Shown here in pieces: positions 22,978 through 34,596 of a stretch of DNA of 64,000 nt. Numbering within the stretch: the stretch's first letter is position 1; each line of letters starts with the position of its first letter. The stretch lies in contig NC_084802.1 in assembly GCF_963169125.1 (NCBI RefSeq), positions 22,041,107 to 22,105,106 on the forward strand. Direction: 5' to 3'. The notes under the pieces are model-generated. The model ran no database searches and was not told where the DNA came from. It saw only the letters and a list, made by a program, of their open reading frames with translations. Source of the stretch: Humulus lupulus. Taxonomy: Eukaryota; Streptophyta; Magnoliopsida; Rosales; Cannabaceae. A program made the translations under genes and the position numbers.

Positions 22978-23819
22978 AACTCTCAAGTACTCCTAGCAGC
23001 TTGTAGGCTCTGAACTCAGTTTGATGAATGAATAAATGGCTGGGTACTAGGTCCTATTTATAGAGTTCAAGAATGAAAATATCTTCATTTAACTTGAATA
23101 AAATAATGGCTTTTAAAGTGAAAAATATTTGAATTATCGTTCAGCAGAGGCTGAAGACTCGATCAGAAAGATGCTGGACTTATCAAGAGGTTAAGGAATA
23201 AAATGAGAATGATTTCAAAAACATTCAAAAATCCATCAAAGGAGCCGATATATCGCCCCTAGTAGGCAATATATCGCCTGGGATAATATGCCCGAGGCTC
23301 GTTGAGTTGGTTGTGCGAAGTTACGTGTTTTTCGTATCCCCGTAGTGCGATATATTGCCCTCTATAGCTGCGATATATCGGCATACGCTGAATATTTAAA
23401 CACGCAATTGGACATTTTTAGCCTAATTTGAATTGAGTAAAGAACCTTGACTAAGTCCTCTAACGATTTCAAAGCGGCTGACAGACCCTAGGATATTCAA
23501 ATATTAATCTTAATAAACTTATTCCTCAAAAATACTTAATTATCATTAATCATACACATGACAAGTGTTACTATCTTATTGGGTCTATCTAAACCTTATA
23601 ATATAATAAATATCACCATCAATATCAGTCATATTAATCAAACCTTAGGTTAAAATTAATATTCTTAAACTATAGGTTAAACATAGAAAATCTACCAGTG
23701 TTACTACGAGTATCCAATTAAATCCCGGTCTGAACCAAAATCCACAGTCATAAAAATACTACAATTATTACTCTTGCTACTACTATCTAACTAGCTAAGT
23801 AAAGTTCTTGGACTCTACA
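22978..23819 (-). repeat. Partial 5' LTR of the nested chromovirus
   Basis: Aligns by eye to the 19985-20807 part of the 3' LTR, that is the first about 840 bp in element sense, and ends with the same GACTCTACA. The TATA box is at 23055-23062. The remaining LTR, gag, PR and most of RT are deleted. The junction ACTCTCAAGTACTCC resembles both partners. Confidence 0.8.
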
Positions 23820-25029
23820 TGTCCTGCCTTCCATGTTCATTTAACTGCACAATCTAAATAAAAATGAATGAGCCTAATGCCCAGTAATGAAAAACTACTA
23901 AAGCATAAACATAAAACATAAAAATAGACTACAATATTAATGGCCATTAACTCATTACTGTAGTATGTGATGGAAACCGTTATAGTCCTCTTGCTACTAT
24001 TTAGAAGTAGGTTTAAACATAACTATAGTCTAAGATAATGATAAAAAATCTCAGGATTTGCTATTTAAGCAACCATATTTCCCAAGCGACTAAACGACAT
24101 AAAAGAAAAAAAACATACATACACATAGCACATAAATCTAACTTATTTTCCTTACCAAAAACCGGGGTATTGGAGACAAGCGTAGGATTGGAAACTTCTA
24201 AAACCAAACAGTAAAACCATATGCTTCCTAAAGAAAGGAAGATGAAAAGAAGATATAAACCATCAAGATAAAAACTTACCGAAAACCTTAAGTTTCAAGA
24301 AATCAAGCACCTAATCAAAAGTCATTATAACGAGTTGGGATTTGAAGTAAAAGAAAAGAATAAGAGGAATAGAAATGAACTAAACCTAAAGATTAAGAGT
24401 ACCTTAGATAGGTTAGAGCTTTGATCTATACCTCAATACCATAATCTCACTCTAGCTTACTTCCCAAGTGTTTAGAAAAACTTAGTTTTGAAAGCTTTTA
24501 ACCCAAAACCCTAGTGTTTCTCTCTATAATGAATTTGGCAACTTTGAGGCTCTAAGAAGTGTTTGAAAGATGATGCAAATGGCTGAGTGAAGGGTCATAT
24601 TTATAGAGTTCAAGGAGTGAAACTAACTCCCATTAAAATGAATAAATAAATGAATAAAAATGGGATTTTCTACTCAACTAAGGCCCAGAACTCGGTCAAA
24701 ATCGTTCAAGAGCAAGTCCAAGTTGTTGAGGGTTGTTTCTAGTTTCGAATTCCACAAAGTTTCAAAATGGGTTGATGGAGCCGATACATCGCTTATAGCC
24801 TGCCCCATTTTTCTGAGGTTCCGTGGTTTTGTTCGTGCGAAGTCGATGTGTTTTCCGTATCAACATAGGTGATATATCGGCCCCTATAGCTGTGATATAT
24901 CAGATTAAGCTGGTATATTAAATCACATTTTTACACATTTTAAGCACACTTAAAGTTCTTTAAACCACTTTGACTAAGTAATATGAGATCCTAACATCTG
25001 AGGGAAGGTTCTAGACTTTCTATGTTTAT
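23820..25029 (-). repeat. LTR2, 5' part
   Basis: Continues LTR2 from 18921 across the nested chromovirus. A TATA-like box is at 24598-24605 (minus). A GATATATC palindrome cluster lies at about 24865-24900, as in the chromovirus LTRs. The start of this LTR is not clean: near 25030 the sequence turns into an inverted copy of LTR2 itself. Confidence 0.6.
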
Positions 25030-25915
25030 CCTCGATTATTTTATTCTTTTCTTTCATTTCAAATCCTAACTCGTTATAATGACTTTTGGTTAGGAGCACC
25101 ATTTTCTTGAAACTTAAGAATTTCGATAAGTCTTTATTTCAATGGTTTAAATCTTCTCTTCATCTTCTTTCTTTAGGAAACTTATGATTTTTAATGTTTG
25201 GTTTTAAGAGTTTCCAATCCGTCACTTGTCTCCAATATCTTGGTTTTGGTAAGGAAAATAAGTTAGATTTTATGTGCTATATGTTTGTATGTATGTTTTT
25301 TTTTTATGTTTATAGTCACTTGGGAAATATGGTTGCTTAGATAGCAAATCCTAAAGAGTTTTATCGTTATCATAGACTATACATGTGTCTAAACCTACCT
25401 CTAAAATAACAGTTAAGAGAACTATAGTTGTCTTTATCACATACTATGATAATGAGTTAATGACCATTAATAATGTAGTCATTTTTATGTTTTATGATTT
25501 ATGTCTTATGTATTATGTTTTAGTAGTTTTTCCTTACTATGCATTAGGCTCATTCCTTTTTATTTAGATTGTGCAGGAAAATGAACATGGAAGGCGGGAC
25601 GGATCTGAGGTGGCTTTGGCATGTGTATTGGGCGAGGAACTAATGGAATGAACCAAAGGGATTGATCGAGGATGATGTTGACATTTTGAGTCTTTTAATT
25701 ATGTCTTTATGATTTTCGCATTTAGTACTTGAATATTTAACTAAAGATTTTGTTTGCTTTATGATTTTATGTATATATAATGGGATCCCATGTTTTTGGA
25801 TTTTCTATGTATAAATAAATAAAGTTCTATTATTTTTATGTGTATATCCGAAAATAGTAGTTATGTCTTTGTAGTTTTAAAGGTTCGAGGTGTTTAGATT
25901 AGTCGAGTCTTTACA
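25030..25915 (+). repeat. Inverted LTR2 arm
   Basis: The plus strand reads from the middle of LTR2 to its end (GATTAGTCGAGTCTTTACA). It is the reverse complement of 23820-24390 plus 18616-18921. With the nested chromovirus removed it forms a foldback with arms of roughly 0.9 kb and a loop of about 0.6 kb. It is followed by mitochondrial sequence rather than a primer binding site. Confidence 0.7.
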
Positions 25916-26639
25916 ATATCTTAACTATTTGGCAACCACCGTGGGAGGTGTGATGTACATGCACTCATTTCAAGGGGGTGTAACACTTCTCATTCTTGGC
26001 GTCATATTTATCTTATATACAATGTTCATATGGTGGTGCGATGTTCTACGTGAATCCACATTGGAAGGACATCAAACCAAAGTAGTACAATTAAGACTTC
26101 GATATGGTTTTCTTGAATTCATCGTATTAGAGGTCATGTTCTTTTTGGGCTTTTTTTGTTCTTCTTTGGCACCTACGGTAGAGATCAGAGGTATTTGGCC
26201 CCTAAAAGGGATTGGGGTTTTAGATCCTTGGGAAATCCCTTTTTTTAATACCCTAATTCTCCTTTCATCCAGAGTTGTTGTAACTTGGACTCATCATGCT
26301 ATACTCGTGGGGAAGGAGAAACGAGCAGTTACACTTTAGTAGCTGCCATTTTACTAGCTCTAGTATTCATAGGCTTTCAAGGAATGGAATATTATCAAGC
26401 ACCCCTTCACTATTTCGGATAATATTTATGATTCTACCTTTTTCTTAGCAACTGGCTTTCATGGTTTTTATGTGATTATCGATACTCTTTTCTTGATCAT
26501 ATGTGGTATTCGCCAATATCTTGGTCATCTCACCAATGAGCATCACGTTGGCTTTAAAGTAGCTGCATGGTACTGGCATTTTGTAGACATGGTTTGGTTA
26601 TTCCAATTTGTCTCTATCTATTAGTGGGGAGGTATATGA
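25916..26639 (+). pseudogene. cox3: Nuclear copy of mitochondrial cox3 (NUMT)
   Basis: From about 25929 the translation is plant mitochondrial cytochrome c oxidase subunit 3: [71 protein letters not shown]. The first about 27 residues of the protein are missing. The first frame ends at 26339; a frameshift near 26330 and another near 26402 follow, then the C-terminal part ([14 protein letters not shown]...; [17 protein letters not shown]). A stop codon (TAG) replaces a Trp near the end, and the native TGA is at 26637-26639. About five codons are lost in the [12 protein letters not shown] segment. In mitochondria the protein is a core inner-membrane subunit of complex IV; this nuclear copy is non-functional. 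Confidence 0.93.
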
Positions 26640-29600
26640 AGGAACTAAATAGTGGATTGAGTACTGAAAGCTTGAAGACAAAGGGAACCGGGCTTTTAAA
26701 ACAATAGATTTGAAAAATATCATATTTTAATTAATTAATTAATTTTTTTTATTTAAGTTTATGTTTGTTCTAGTTTTTAAATTTGGCAGTGACAACAACA
26801 TATTATATATTATATGTTTAATATAATATTAATATTATATGTGGATTTTAAATTTAAGTTTGTTGCTAGTTTTTTTTTTAAAAAGTTTGTTTCTAGTTGA
26901 TAGTAGATTATATATATTATATATTTAATATGATATTATTCAAATACGTGAAGTTTAAGTTTAATTAAAATTTATTTAAGTTATAAAACATATGGTTTTA
27001 TTATTTTTAAATAATTATTATTGTAAAATGTCTCAAAAATATCATATTTTAATTTATTTAATTAATTATTTATTTAATATTAAGTCATGTTTACAATCTA
27101 CCGTTAAATATAATAATATCCCGTTAAAGTTAACGAAAAAATTAAAAAATTGTTAAAACCAAAAATTTTAATTATCTACAAATTTTATATAGAAGAGATA
27201 TACAACAACTTTAGCCCAAAATGGTTCGGTAGGATTTTGGAATTTCGGGTAGCGTGTTGGGCACATCTTCCAGGGCTTCTAGATTTTGGGTCTGAGACAA
27301 TCTACAATAGAAGATTTAAATATTGTGCTATATTTGGCACAAAAAATCAATATATAATATATTTGACACAATTTTTGGCATTACGCTCCAATGCACAATT
27401 GTAAAAACTGATGCAAAAATTATTTTTTCATTGATGCCCATTGTATACTATATCTTATAGAAAATATACAAAAAGTAATGTTAATAGTTAAATATAATAA
27501 TAAAATAATAAGATAACTAGTCTAGCATTTAATGGTGATAGATAAAGATAATACTAAAATAATAAAAATGATAAAAAAGTAATAAAAAGTGTAGCATTTA
27601 TATTGATGCAAAATATGTATCATGATATATTGTGTGCCAAATGTGGCACAACTTTTTGGATGTGCCAAATTTGACACAACTTTTAGCATATGTTGGCAGA
27701 AATTTGTCACCAAGGGCAATTCCGTCAATTGCCACATCACGCTAAACCCTTGAGTGTTCCTATAAATCTCCATTTAATCCCGACATACCCAATTAAGTGC
27801 TAAACTACTACCTGTTACCCGGTAATTCCCGAACATATACTATATTCCCAAAATACCCATAGGCTCCTCCTGAGCTTGGTATTCAACCTCGTTGTGACTA
27901 TTTAGTTAATCTACTCCTTAGGACCATCTCAGATCGTACATCACAGATATGTCACCACAATCTCGTTGTATCAATCATAACACATATATATTGCATTTAT
28001 ACCCTCAATATGCCAAAATTACAAATATGTCCCTAACAACCAATGAGGCTCACATGCATATTTACTTCACATAAACATGCATTTCTAATCACATAATCAT
28101 TAAATTCACATATTAGCATAATTAAATCAATTATTACCTTCCCAGCACACTACAATTATAATCGTGCTTGACTATAATGTATACCAAATAAGATTATATA
28201 TCTAATATATATTTATATATATAAACAACTAAGCTCATATGATGAAGTAAGTTAATTGAGAAATAAGTGTGTGGTGCGTACTCTAATATAGCAAAGAGAT
28301 CCTCCTAGCTAGTGATATATATTGGGAAGAGATTGGGGAAGCTATCTAGATTTAGATACACACGTCCCTACATTAAAGTTTTTGTGGAAGATATTATGGA
28401 ACAATAATAAAATTTTGGCAGTAATATCTAAAACTTTCGAAGAAAATTAAAAAGGGAATACTTTTTCTTTTATAACCTATGGTGTGTATGTATTATAGTG
28501 TGTAGCTATATGAAATGGGTCATAATTAAGACTTTTATTTTATCTTTTCTGTCGTATGACATATGTAGAAAGCATTTTCTTTTTAATTCCTAGCTAATAG
28601 TAGACTTGGGGTTGGTCCTTTTCTGAATGATACATTTTAGTCACTATAATTAATAAGTGAAAATCTATTTTTTTTCCTCTTGTATCTTCTATGTCCAATA
28701 ACAAATTTAAAATAATATTAGTTATAAGTAATATTTTAAAGGAAGAGCATTATACTGACACCCAAAATAGTATATCATTTTTAAAATATATATGCACGAG
28801 TAATATAAATGTTTAGAATCTTTAGGCCAAAAAATATAAGAAAACATAAACGTAAATATATATATATATATTATTTTTTAGATGGATATAAAGACGTGGA
28901 AAAGAAAAATAAATATTAACATGAAAAATTTAAAGAAAGTAAAGAAAAAAAGAAAAGAAAAAGTTAGGAAGTGTTATACCAAAATTTAGCATATGCTTAA
29001 AAGAGCAAAATATATGCCAACATCTTTCAAAGCCCCCAAAAATGCTTCAAACAATGTTTTCGGGGCATAAATATTGACTATGGAGGGATAGTCCTTTCGA
29101 GTGAGTAGATTTTTAAAAGAGCTTCGATTTTATAGATTGTGAATGTCTCGTGATTCATCCCAAATCAAAAGTTATGAGCTTACAAAGAGGACCCATACGC
29201 GAACTTGCATTCAAGGAAAATCCTAAGGCTGCTCCTGTATCATTGAGCAAGAAGGCTACTCGCGAGACACAGGGTGAGGAGTCTACCCATAAGGCATCCA
29301 ACGAGAAGTCCTGCTCATTCACCTTCACATGATAATAGTCTCATTGTGATAATGTCCCCCACAAGAAGAGGATTCACGAGGCAAAGCTTTAATAAGAAGA
29401 ATGCTCACCAAGAGCTTCTCATGAGAACACGATGCTGTGGGAGAGGATTCAGAAGTTTTGAGAAGAAGTCCTTCAAAGATCGCAGCCTAGTTCCATCAAG
29501 CAGAGTCCTCGCTAGTTCTATTCTCTATAGCCATTCTAAATTAATTTGATACATAGAAAAGCTTGCCAAAAATATAGCATGCATGAGGAAAAGAGGAGTT

Positions 29601-29702
29601 CTCAAACTCGACCACCACTCTCCCTACCACAGTACCTGCAAGCACGCTGCTTAATAGCCTTTTCTTTATAATTTTGATAGACGACAAGGAATGTAGTAGT
29701 AT
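26640..29702. other. AT-rich region without recognisable genes
   Basis: The first tens of bases after cox3 may still be mitochondrial 3' flank. Further on I see low-complexity A/T sequence. Around 27320-27400 and 27630-27690 a TTGGCACAA / TTGACACAA motif recurs several times, possibly a decayed MITE. The short frames at 29150-29550 show no family resemblance. Confidence 0.45.
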
Positions 29703-29890
29703 TGTTAGGGTTGAGCATCGGTCGGTTTGGGCGATTTTTTCATATTATTAAATCCAGAATTTGGTTTTTGGTTCGGATAGGTGCGATCCAAAAACCGACC
29801 GACCAAACCAATTAAAGAAAAAAAACCGACCGTTTTGGACAGCGGTTTGGTTGGTTTAACCGACCAAACTGAAGTTCATTTTTAAAAAAA
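29703..29890. repeat. hAT-like repeat fragment with inverted CGGTTTGG motifs
   Basis: Starts TTAGGGTTGAGCATCGGTCGG and carries several GGTCGGTTTGG / CCAAACCGACC motifs in both orientations, a style common in plant hAT-type MITEs. The right terminus and a target duplication were not found. Confidence 0.35.
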
Positions 29891-30623
29891 TCCATAATTT
29901 TTGAGAAATTTTTAGTTAAAAAAAAAAACTTAAAATTTGAATTGAGAATATTGTTATTCCTAAAAGAAAATTGTTAGTTTTTGAATCACAATTTCGTCCA
30001 AGTAGCAAAAAGAAAATCATACCCCTTGACTATCTTCATCGAAAAGAAGTGGGGTGATTTGTACTCAATAATTTCCCTGAAATCCAACCATATATGGAGT
30101 AAGTAGCTCAACACATATATGAATTCATTAAATTTTATTCATAGCAAATTGTTATCTTACCTTAATTCTTGTGCTATACAGTGAATGCATTCGAGAAAAT
30201 TCAAACATAAATCTTCAAAAAGATTTCCCTAGCTGGTTTAAATTGAAGGTAAATTATCGAAACTGTAGAATTCTTATGAAATTCGTATCGATTAATACTC
30301 ATCTCGTTATGTTTTTTTTTTTTTGTGTCATACTCTATAGATGGGTCGTTTGCGAAAAGTACAGTCAACTGAGTGTAATGATGAATTGTTTGCTTTAGCA
30401 AATGGGTCCAATCAGAATGCATAATCCTACAGTAATAACAAAGGTTATTATTTTCATATAAGCTCCTTAAATATGATCTTAGGATAGATTTAGTTATGAC
30501 TTGAGTTGTGGAAAAAAGATTGCTTTAAGTTTAAATTATTTAAGTTATGATTTTATGACTTAGAAATAATTATAGTTTGGGTAATTATAATTATGTTAGC
30601 ATATGATTAAATTAGTATATAGT
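29891..30623. other. Non-coding stretch left of element A
   Basis: AT-rich; two overlapping short frames at 30171-30422 are unsupported. It is the insertion flank of element A. Confidence 0.4.
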
Positions 30624-31400
30624 TGTTACACCCAGATTTCGAGACAAGAGGTTATAACCTCGAAAACTGGGCTCGTCAGGTGTGAGCTCGAAATGTTTGA
30701 AAACATCATATGGTACCATCCATAAAATCTCTGAAGTAAAACAACGACCTCGAAGATGTGTAACCTCAGGATAATTTCTGAGTTCGAAATGGCACGACAC
30801 TGGGATATATCTTTTACCAATTATCTTCAGATAAGACAGTCCGAACTTGGGAAGTGTAAGCTCGGGTGTGACAGCCCCGATGGTACATACATAAATCTTG
30901 ATAGTCACAATGCCGATTGTTGATCTCGAAGACTTGATGAGTCACCTGGGATAGCCCATTATGTGTGAACATATTTATTGTTGTGTAATCCCAATATTTA
31001 AGGGATACAATTTAATCTGTTATCTGTTCCTGATTTCCATAGGACGTTTCGATGTATATAGGAGATATTGCATTCAATATCATTATTTCAAATGATATAC
31101 AGAATATCCACCCGAAATATGTGGGAATGAACTCTGTAACCTTCCCTATAAATAGAGAAGGAATCACCACTTGTAAGGGACCGATTCTCTGATTTCTGAC
31201 TTCTTGAGAGGAAGCTTTGGGTAATTCATCTCTAAAGAATTTCCAGAATACTCCAAATCTTAATAATATAGACTCGTAGACTAGGCAGAATTAACTGATG
31301 AACCACGTAAAATCCTTCTGATCCTCTTCTTTAAATTCATTCGCTCAATTTTCCATTTGCTTAATTGCTCTATTGTTTAAGTTGACGAAAAACGGCGTCA
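30624..31400 (+). repeat. 5' LTR of Tat element A (777 bp)
   Basis: Starts TGTTACACCCAGATTTCG and ends GACGAAAAACGGCGTCA, with TG...CA ends. The matching 3' LTR end is at 48485-48875, and a same-family LTR in reverse is at 13308-14108. The TATA box is at 31148-31155. A GTAAGGGACCGATTCTCTGA segment downstream is shared by both A LTRs. Confidence 0.85.
31148..31155 (+). promoter_or_regulatory. LTR TATA box, element A
   Basis: TATAAATA-type box in CCCTATAAATAGAGAAGG, identical in the 3' LTR at 48623-48630. Confidence 0.55.
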
Positions 31401-31405
31401 CCAAA

Positions 31406-31424
31406 TTGGTGCTTTCATTGAGAG
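31406..31424 (+). other. Primer binding site of element A
   Basis: TTGGTGCTTTCATTGAGAG, five bases after the LTR end. It is nearly the same in elements B and C, so the three families use one primer tRNA, which I cannot name from the sequence alone. Confidence 0.6.
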
Positions 31425-31473
31425 CATTAAACAACGCATGTGAATCTAGTCAAATAGCCTCCCTGAATCAGCA

Positions 31474-33605
31474 ATGGCTGCGAATGATCCCAACGTCCTC
31501 GAGGAGGAATTTTTAGATGAAGTTGACTACCCCCGACGCCCTAGAAAACAACCCATGGTGAATTCAGACCCTGAAGAGAGGAGTGGGTCATTCGACTCTC
31601 GGGGACCGCCGGCCCCCAGGGAGGAGGAGGACATGTATTATAATCCAGAACGATATGTCCCAATAGTGGAGCTCGAAAATCATCAACTGCGAAAGTAGTT
31701 GGCAGAAGCCAAAAAACGTATTGAGGAGCTGGCCAGACTGGCTGCCAAGGCCCAGGCGGCTCAGGCCCCACCTCCGCCAGAGGCCCAAGCTCCACCTCCA
31801 TGAGACGTTCATGTTCCACCACGCAGGCCTCGTGGGCGACCTCGCAAAAATGATGCCACCCAAAGAACGGAGCAACCTCCGCCACCTGCAGAACAGCCTG
31901 CTTCCTCAAGGCCCTGGAGAAGTACCCGGGCTGAAGCTCCTGCCAACTCAACTGCAGAGGTACCGGACGAGATAGGGAATAACCGAGCCCCCACGGAGGC
32001 TCAGACCCAAAATCCCGATAACATTCAAAATGTTCCTGAACCACCTCGGGAAAACTCGGGACCTTTTAGGCCTCGCAATGGATGGCAGCCACCATCACCC
32101 ATAAGGCACCCACCATCACTAATGAGGTATCCCTCACCAATTCGGAGAAACACACAACTGACTCGGGGTGATAGGGAAAGGCGAGCTGGGCAAAGACATT
32201 GAAATGGGGAGACTGCTAGGGAGCATAGAGGTACCCAACCCACGAGAAGCCAAATGTCTCAGTCTCATACTGTTGAGATGAGGCAACCAGCAAGGAACCT
32301 ATCTCGAAACAACCGCGTTACGAGCCATGTCAATGAAGGCTCATGAGACACTAGATCGGTCAATATGTATGACCATGGACGCAGAAATATTAGGAATCAA
32401 AGGGACCACCCAGATTTACGAGAACACCTGAACCATAATCGGGGTAAGGATAACCCCTTGAATCCAGATCTGAGGGATCACCTCAAAGGATCCAAGAATC
32501 CTATGCGAAGGCGCGAAGCTGGAGTTGTGATCAATGATAACCAGTTTCAAGTCAGACCCCTCGTAGATCCAGTCCAAGAAAGGATTGAACAACTGGAAAG
32601 AGCGTTCAGGCTCTTACAAAATGAACCGGGTCGGGATCGGGACGAAGAGTTCGACGAAGAACTCGAGCCCTTCGCCCCCCATATTTCCAACACCCCGTTT
32701 CCTCAAGGATTCTGAATTCCTCATGTCCCACCATTTGATGGGAATTTCGATCCATACAATCATTTAAGTATGTTCAATACAATTATGAGAGCGAGTAATG
32801 TGGGCTATGAGCTCAGATGCATGCTGTTTCCAGCCTCACTCACAAGACCAGCAAAAAACTGGTTTGAAAAATATAAGAGGCATTCGATTGCTTCTTGGAA
32901 TCAATTGTCTAGAGATTTCAAGAAGAAATTCAAAGCAATGGTCGGAATAAGGCCCGAGGCGTCTGCCTTGATCAATGTCCGAAAATAACCGAATGAAACA
33001 TTTAAAAGTTACCTTACAAGGTTTAATTTGGAAGTCACCCGAGCTCGCGACGTACACGATAGCGACCATTTAATGGTTGTCCGAGCCAGAGTAATGCCTG
33101 GAAGCCCTCTCTGGGAAGATATGCAGAGGAAACCCGTGAGGTCCTTAACCGAATTCAATCGATGAGCTCAGAGGTTTGTTAATGTAGGAGAGGTGAGGTT
33201 AGATTGAATATGGCCTCTCACCCCAAAACTACAACAACAACTGCAAACTCTGCCTCGACCTCGGCGGATCCTACGACCTCAAAACCCCCTGTGGATAACC
33301 CATCCAAAAGAAAGAAGAATGAAGGGAATTATCCCGAGGATGAAGGGGGAAAGAAGAAGAAAGGAGAAAGATATTTCTCTGTGTACAAGGTGTATACCGA
33401 GCTCAATGAGTCTCAGGAGAATATCTACCTGGCTAATGAAAACCAGGTCCCTTTCAGGCATCCGGGCCCCATGAGGAATCAGAAAGCGAAGAGAGACTCC
33501 AACAAATACTGTAGATTCCATAGAGATATCAGACATACAACCGATGAATGCAGGCAACTAAAGGACGAGATCGAAGGACTGATCTTGAGAGGGTATTTCA
33601 GGTAA
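31474..33605 (+). pseudogene. gag of Tat element A
   Basis: One reading frame runs from the ATG at 31474 (MAANDPNVLEEEFLDEV) to about 33160 with several in-frame stops, then shifts frame and ends at 33605. N-terminal coiled-coil (LENHQLRK, then an Ala/Pro-rich run), Arg-rich middle, and a capsid domain at about 32724-33200 (FDGNFDPYNHLSMFNTIM, CMLFPASLTRPAKNWFEKY) parallel to element B. A zinc-knuckle-like CRFHRDIRHTTDECRQLKDE lies at 33508-33567. Stops at about 31699, 31802, 32203, 32344, 32713 and 32986 lie mostly where CAA, CAG or CGA is expected. Non-functional. Confidence 0.8.
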
Positions 33606-34596
33606 TATGTAAGGAACCAAAACCCCAATCAAACTTCTACTAGCCAGAGGGCAGCTGTAGCACCGCCTGCCCAAAACAGTAACTCCCGAACAAGGGAGGA
33701 CGAGCGAACCATCTCGGGGGGACCGCATATTGCAAGATCGGGCAGGAACGCCCAATAACGATACGTGAATGATCTAAAAACTGGTGATGGGTCCCCTTAC
33801 GAACCCGAACCCAGAGCTCCAAAATAGCAGAGGGTTGAATCTCAACCTATAACTTTTACTGAGGACGACGCGTCTCATGTGTAGTTTCCTCACAACGACC
33901 CACTGGTCATCACCCTTTAGCTCGTGAACAAGAGGGTTCACTGAGTCTTGGTTGATAATGGGAGCTGAGTGAATATCCTCTATAAGGCCAGCTTAGAAAA
34001 GATGGGACTCAAACTTCGTGTCCTAAAGGCCTATGCAACAACATTGTACGACTTTTCAGGAGAAGGGATTGCCTGTATGGGATCCATCAAAATCCATGTA
34101 ACCTTGGGAGACTTCCCGGTCTCGACAACCAAAATGATGGAATTCGTAGTTGTGGATCCACCATCGGCCTACGACGTACTGCTCGGGAGACCCTCCCTAG
34201 TAGGGCTGGGGACAGTTTCGTCTGTGAGGCACTTAGCCATCAAGTTCCCAACTTCTAGTGGCATCCAGACACTGAAAGGAGACCAGCTCGCAAGAAGGGA
34301 ATGCTATAGCATTTCCATTAGAGGAAAGAAATAGACAAGTGCACAAACACTTGTCATAATTCAGAATAAGGATGGGACAGTCTTCGAGATAGACGAAGAA
34401 ATTGATCTGAGAATAGAGGAAAAAGCTGACCTCGAACCATTAGAGGAGCTCGAAGAGGTCAAGCTCGATGAAGTAGACCCCCCGAGGACAGTGAAGGTAG
34501 GGAAAAACCTTCCAGAAGTAACGAAATAGCAATTAATTTTCTATTTGAAAAAGAACCATGATGTTTTCGCATGGTCACATTCGGACATGGTAGGGA
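33606..34596 (+). pseudogene. Protease and RT N-terminus of Tat element A
   Basis: Frames at 33606-34560 hold the Tat protease: PITFTEDDASHV, VLVDNGS (active site, followed by a stop in place of Ser), then 33969-34334 with YDFSGEGIACMGSI, VVDPPSAYDVLLGRPSL and RRECYSISIRGKK. An acidic linker (LEPLEELEEVKLDEVD) leads to the first RT residues (KKNHDVFAWSHSDMVGM), where copia element D interrupts at 34597. Element B has the same order in a longer intact frame. Confidence 0.8.

Larger units (their letters stand above)
18922..23819 (-). mobile_element. Internally deleted chromovirus (Tekay-like Ty3-gypsy)
   Basis: A 4.9-kb element on the minus strand: partial 5' LTR (22978-23819), RT end, RNase H, integrase with chromodomain, polypurine tract and complete 3' LTR (18922-20807). 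It sits inside LTR2 with flanks TGTCT/TGTCC. Gag, protease, most of RT and the last about 1 kb of the 5' LTR are missing through one internal deletion. The long LTRs and C-terminal chromodomain suggest the Tekay clade; the clade call is inference. Confidence 0.8.

Noticed and set aside
25890..26339. Intact cox3-like frame as a functional transferred nuclear gene
   Set aside because: It lacks the N-terminus and any targeting sequence, has internal loss of about five codons, two frameshifts and a late stop, so it is a pseudogene.
27300..27700. Possible MITE with TTGGCACAA motifs
   Set aside because: I could not find paired terminal inverted repeats or a target duplication.
29150..29549. Two overlapping plus-strand frames that look moderately coding
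   Set aside because: No recognisable domain or neighbour support; codon composition does not stand out from the AT-rich surroundings, so they are left as chance frames.
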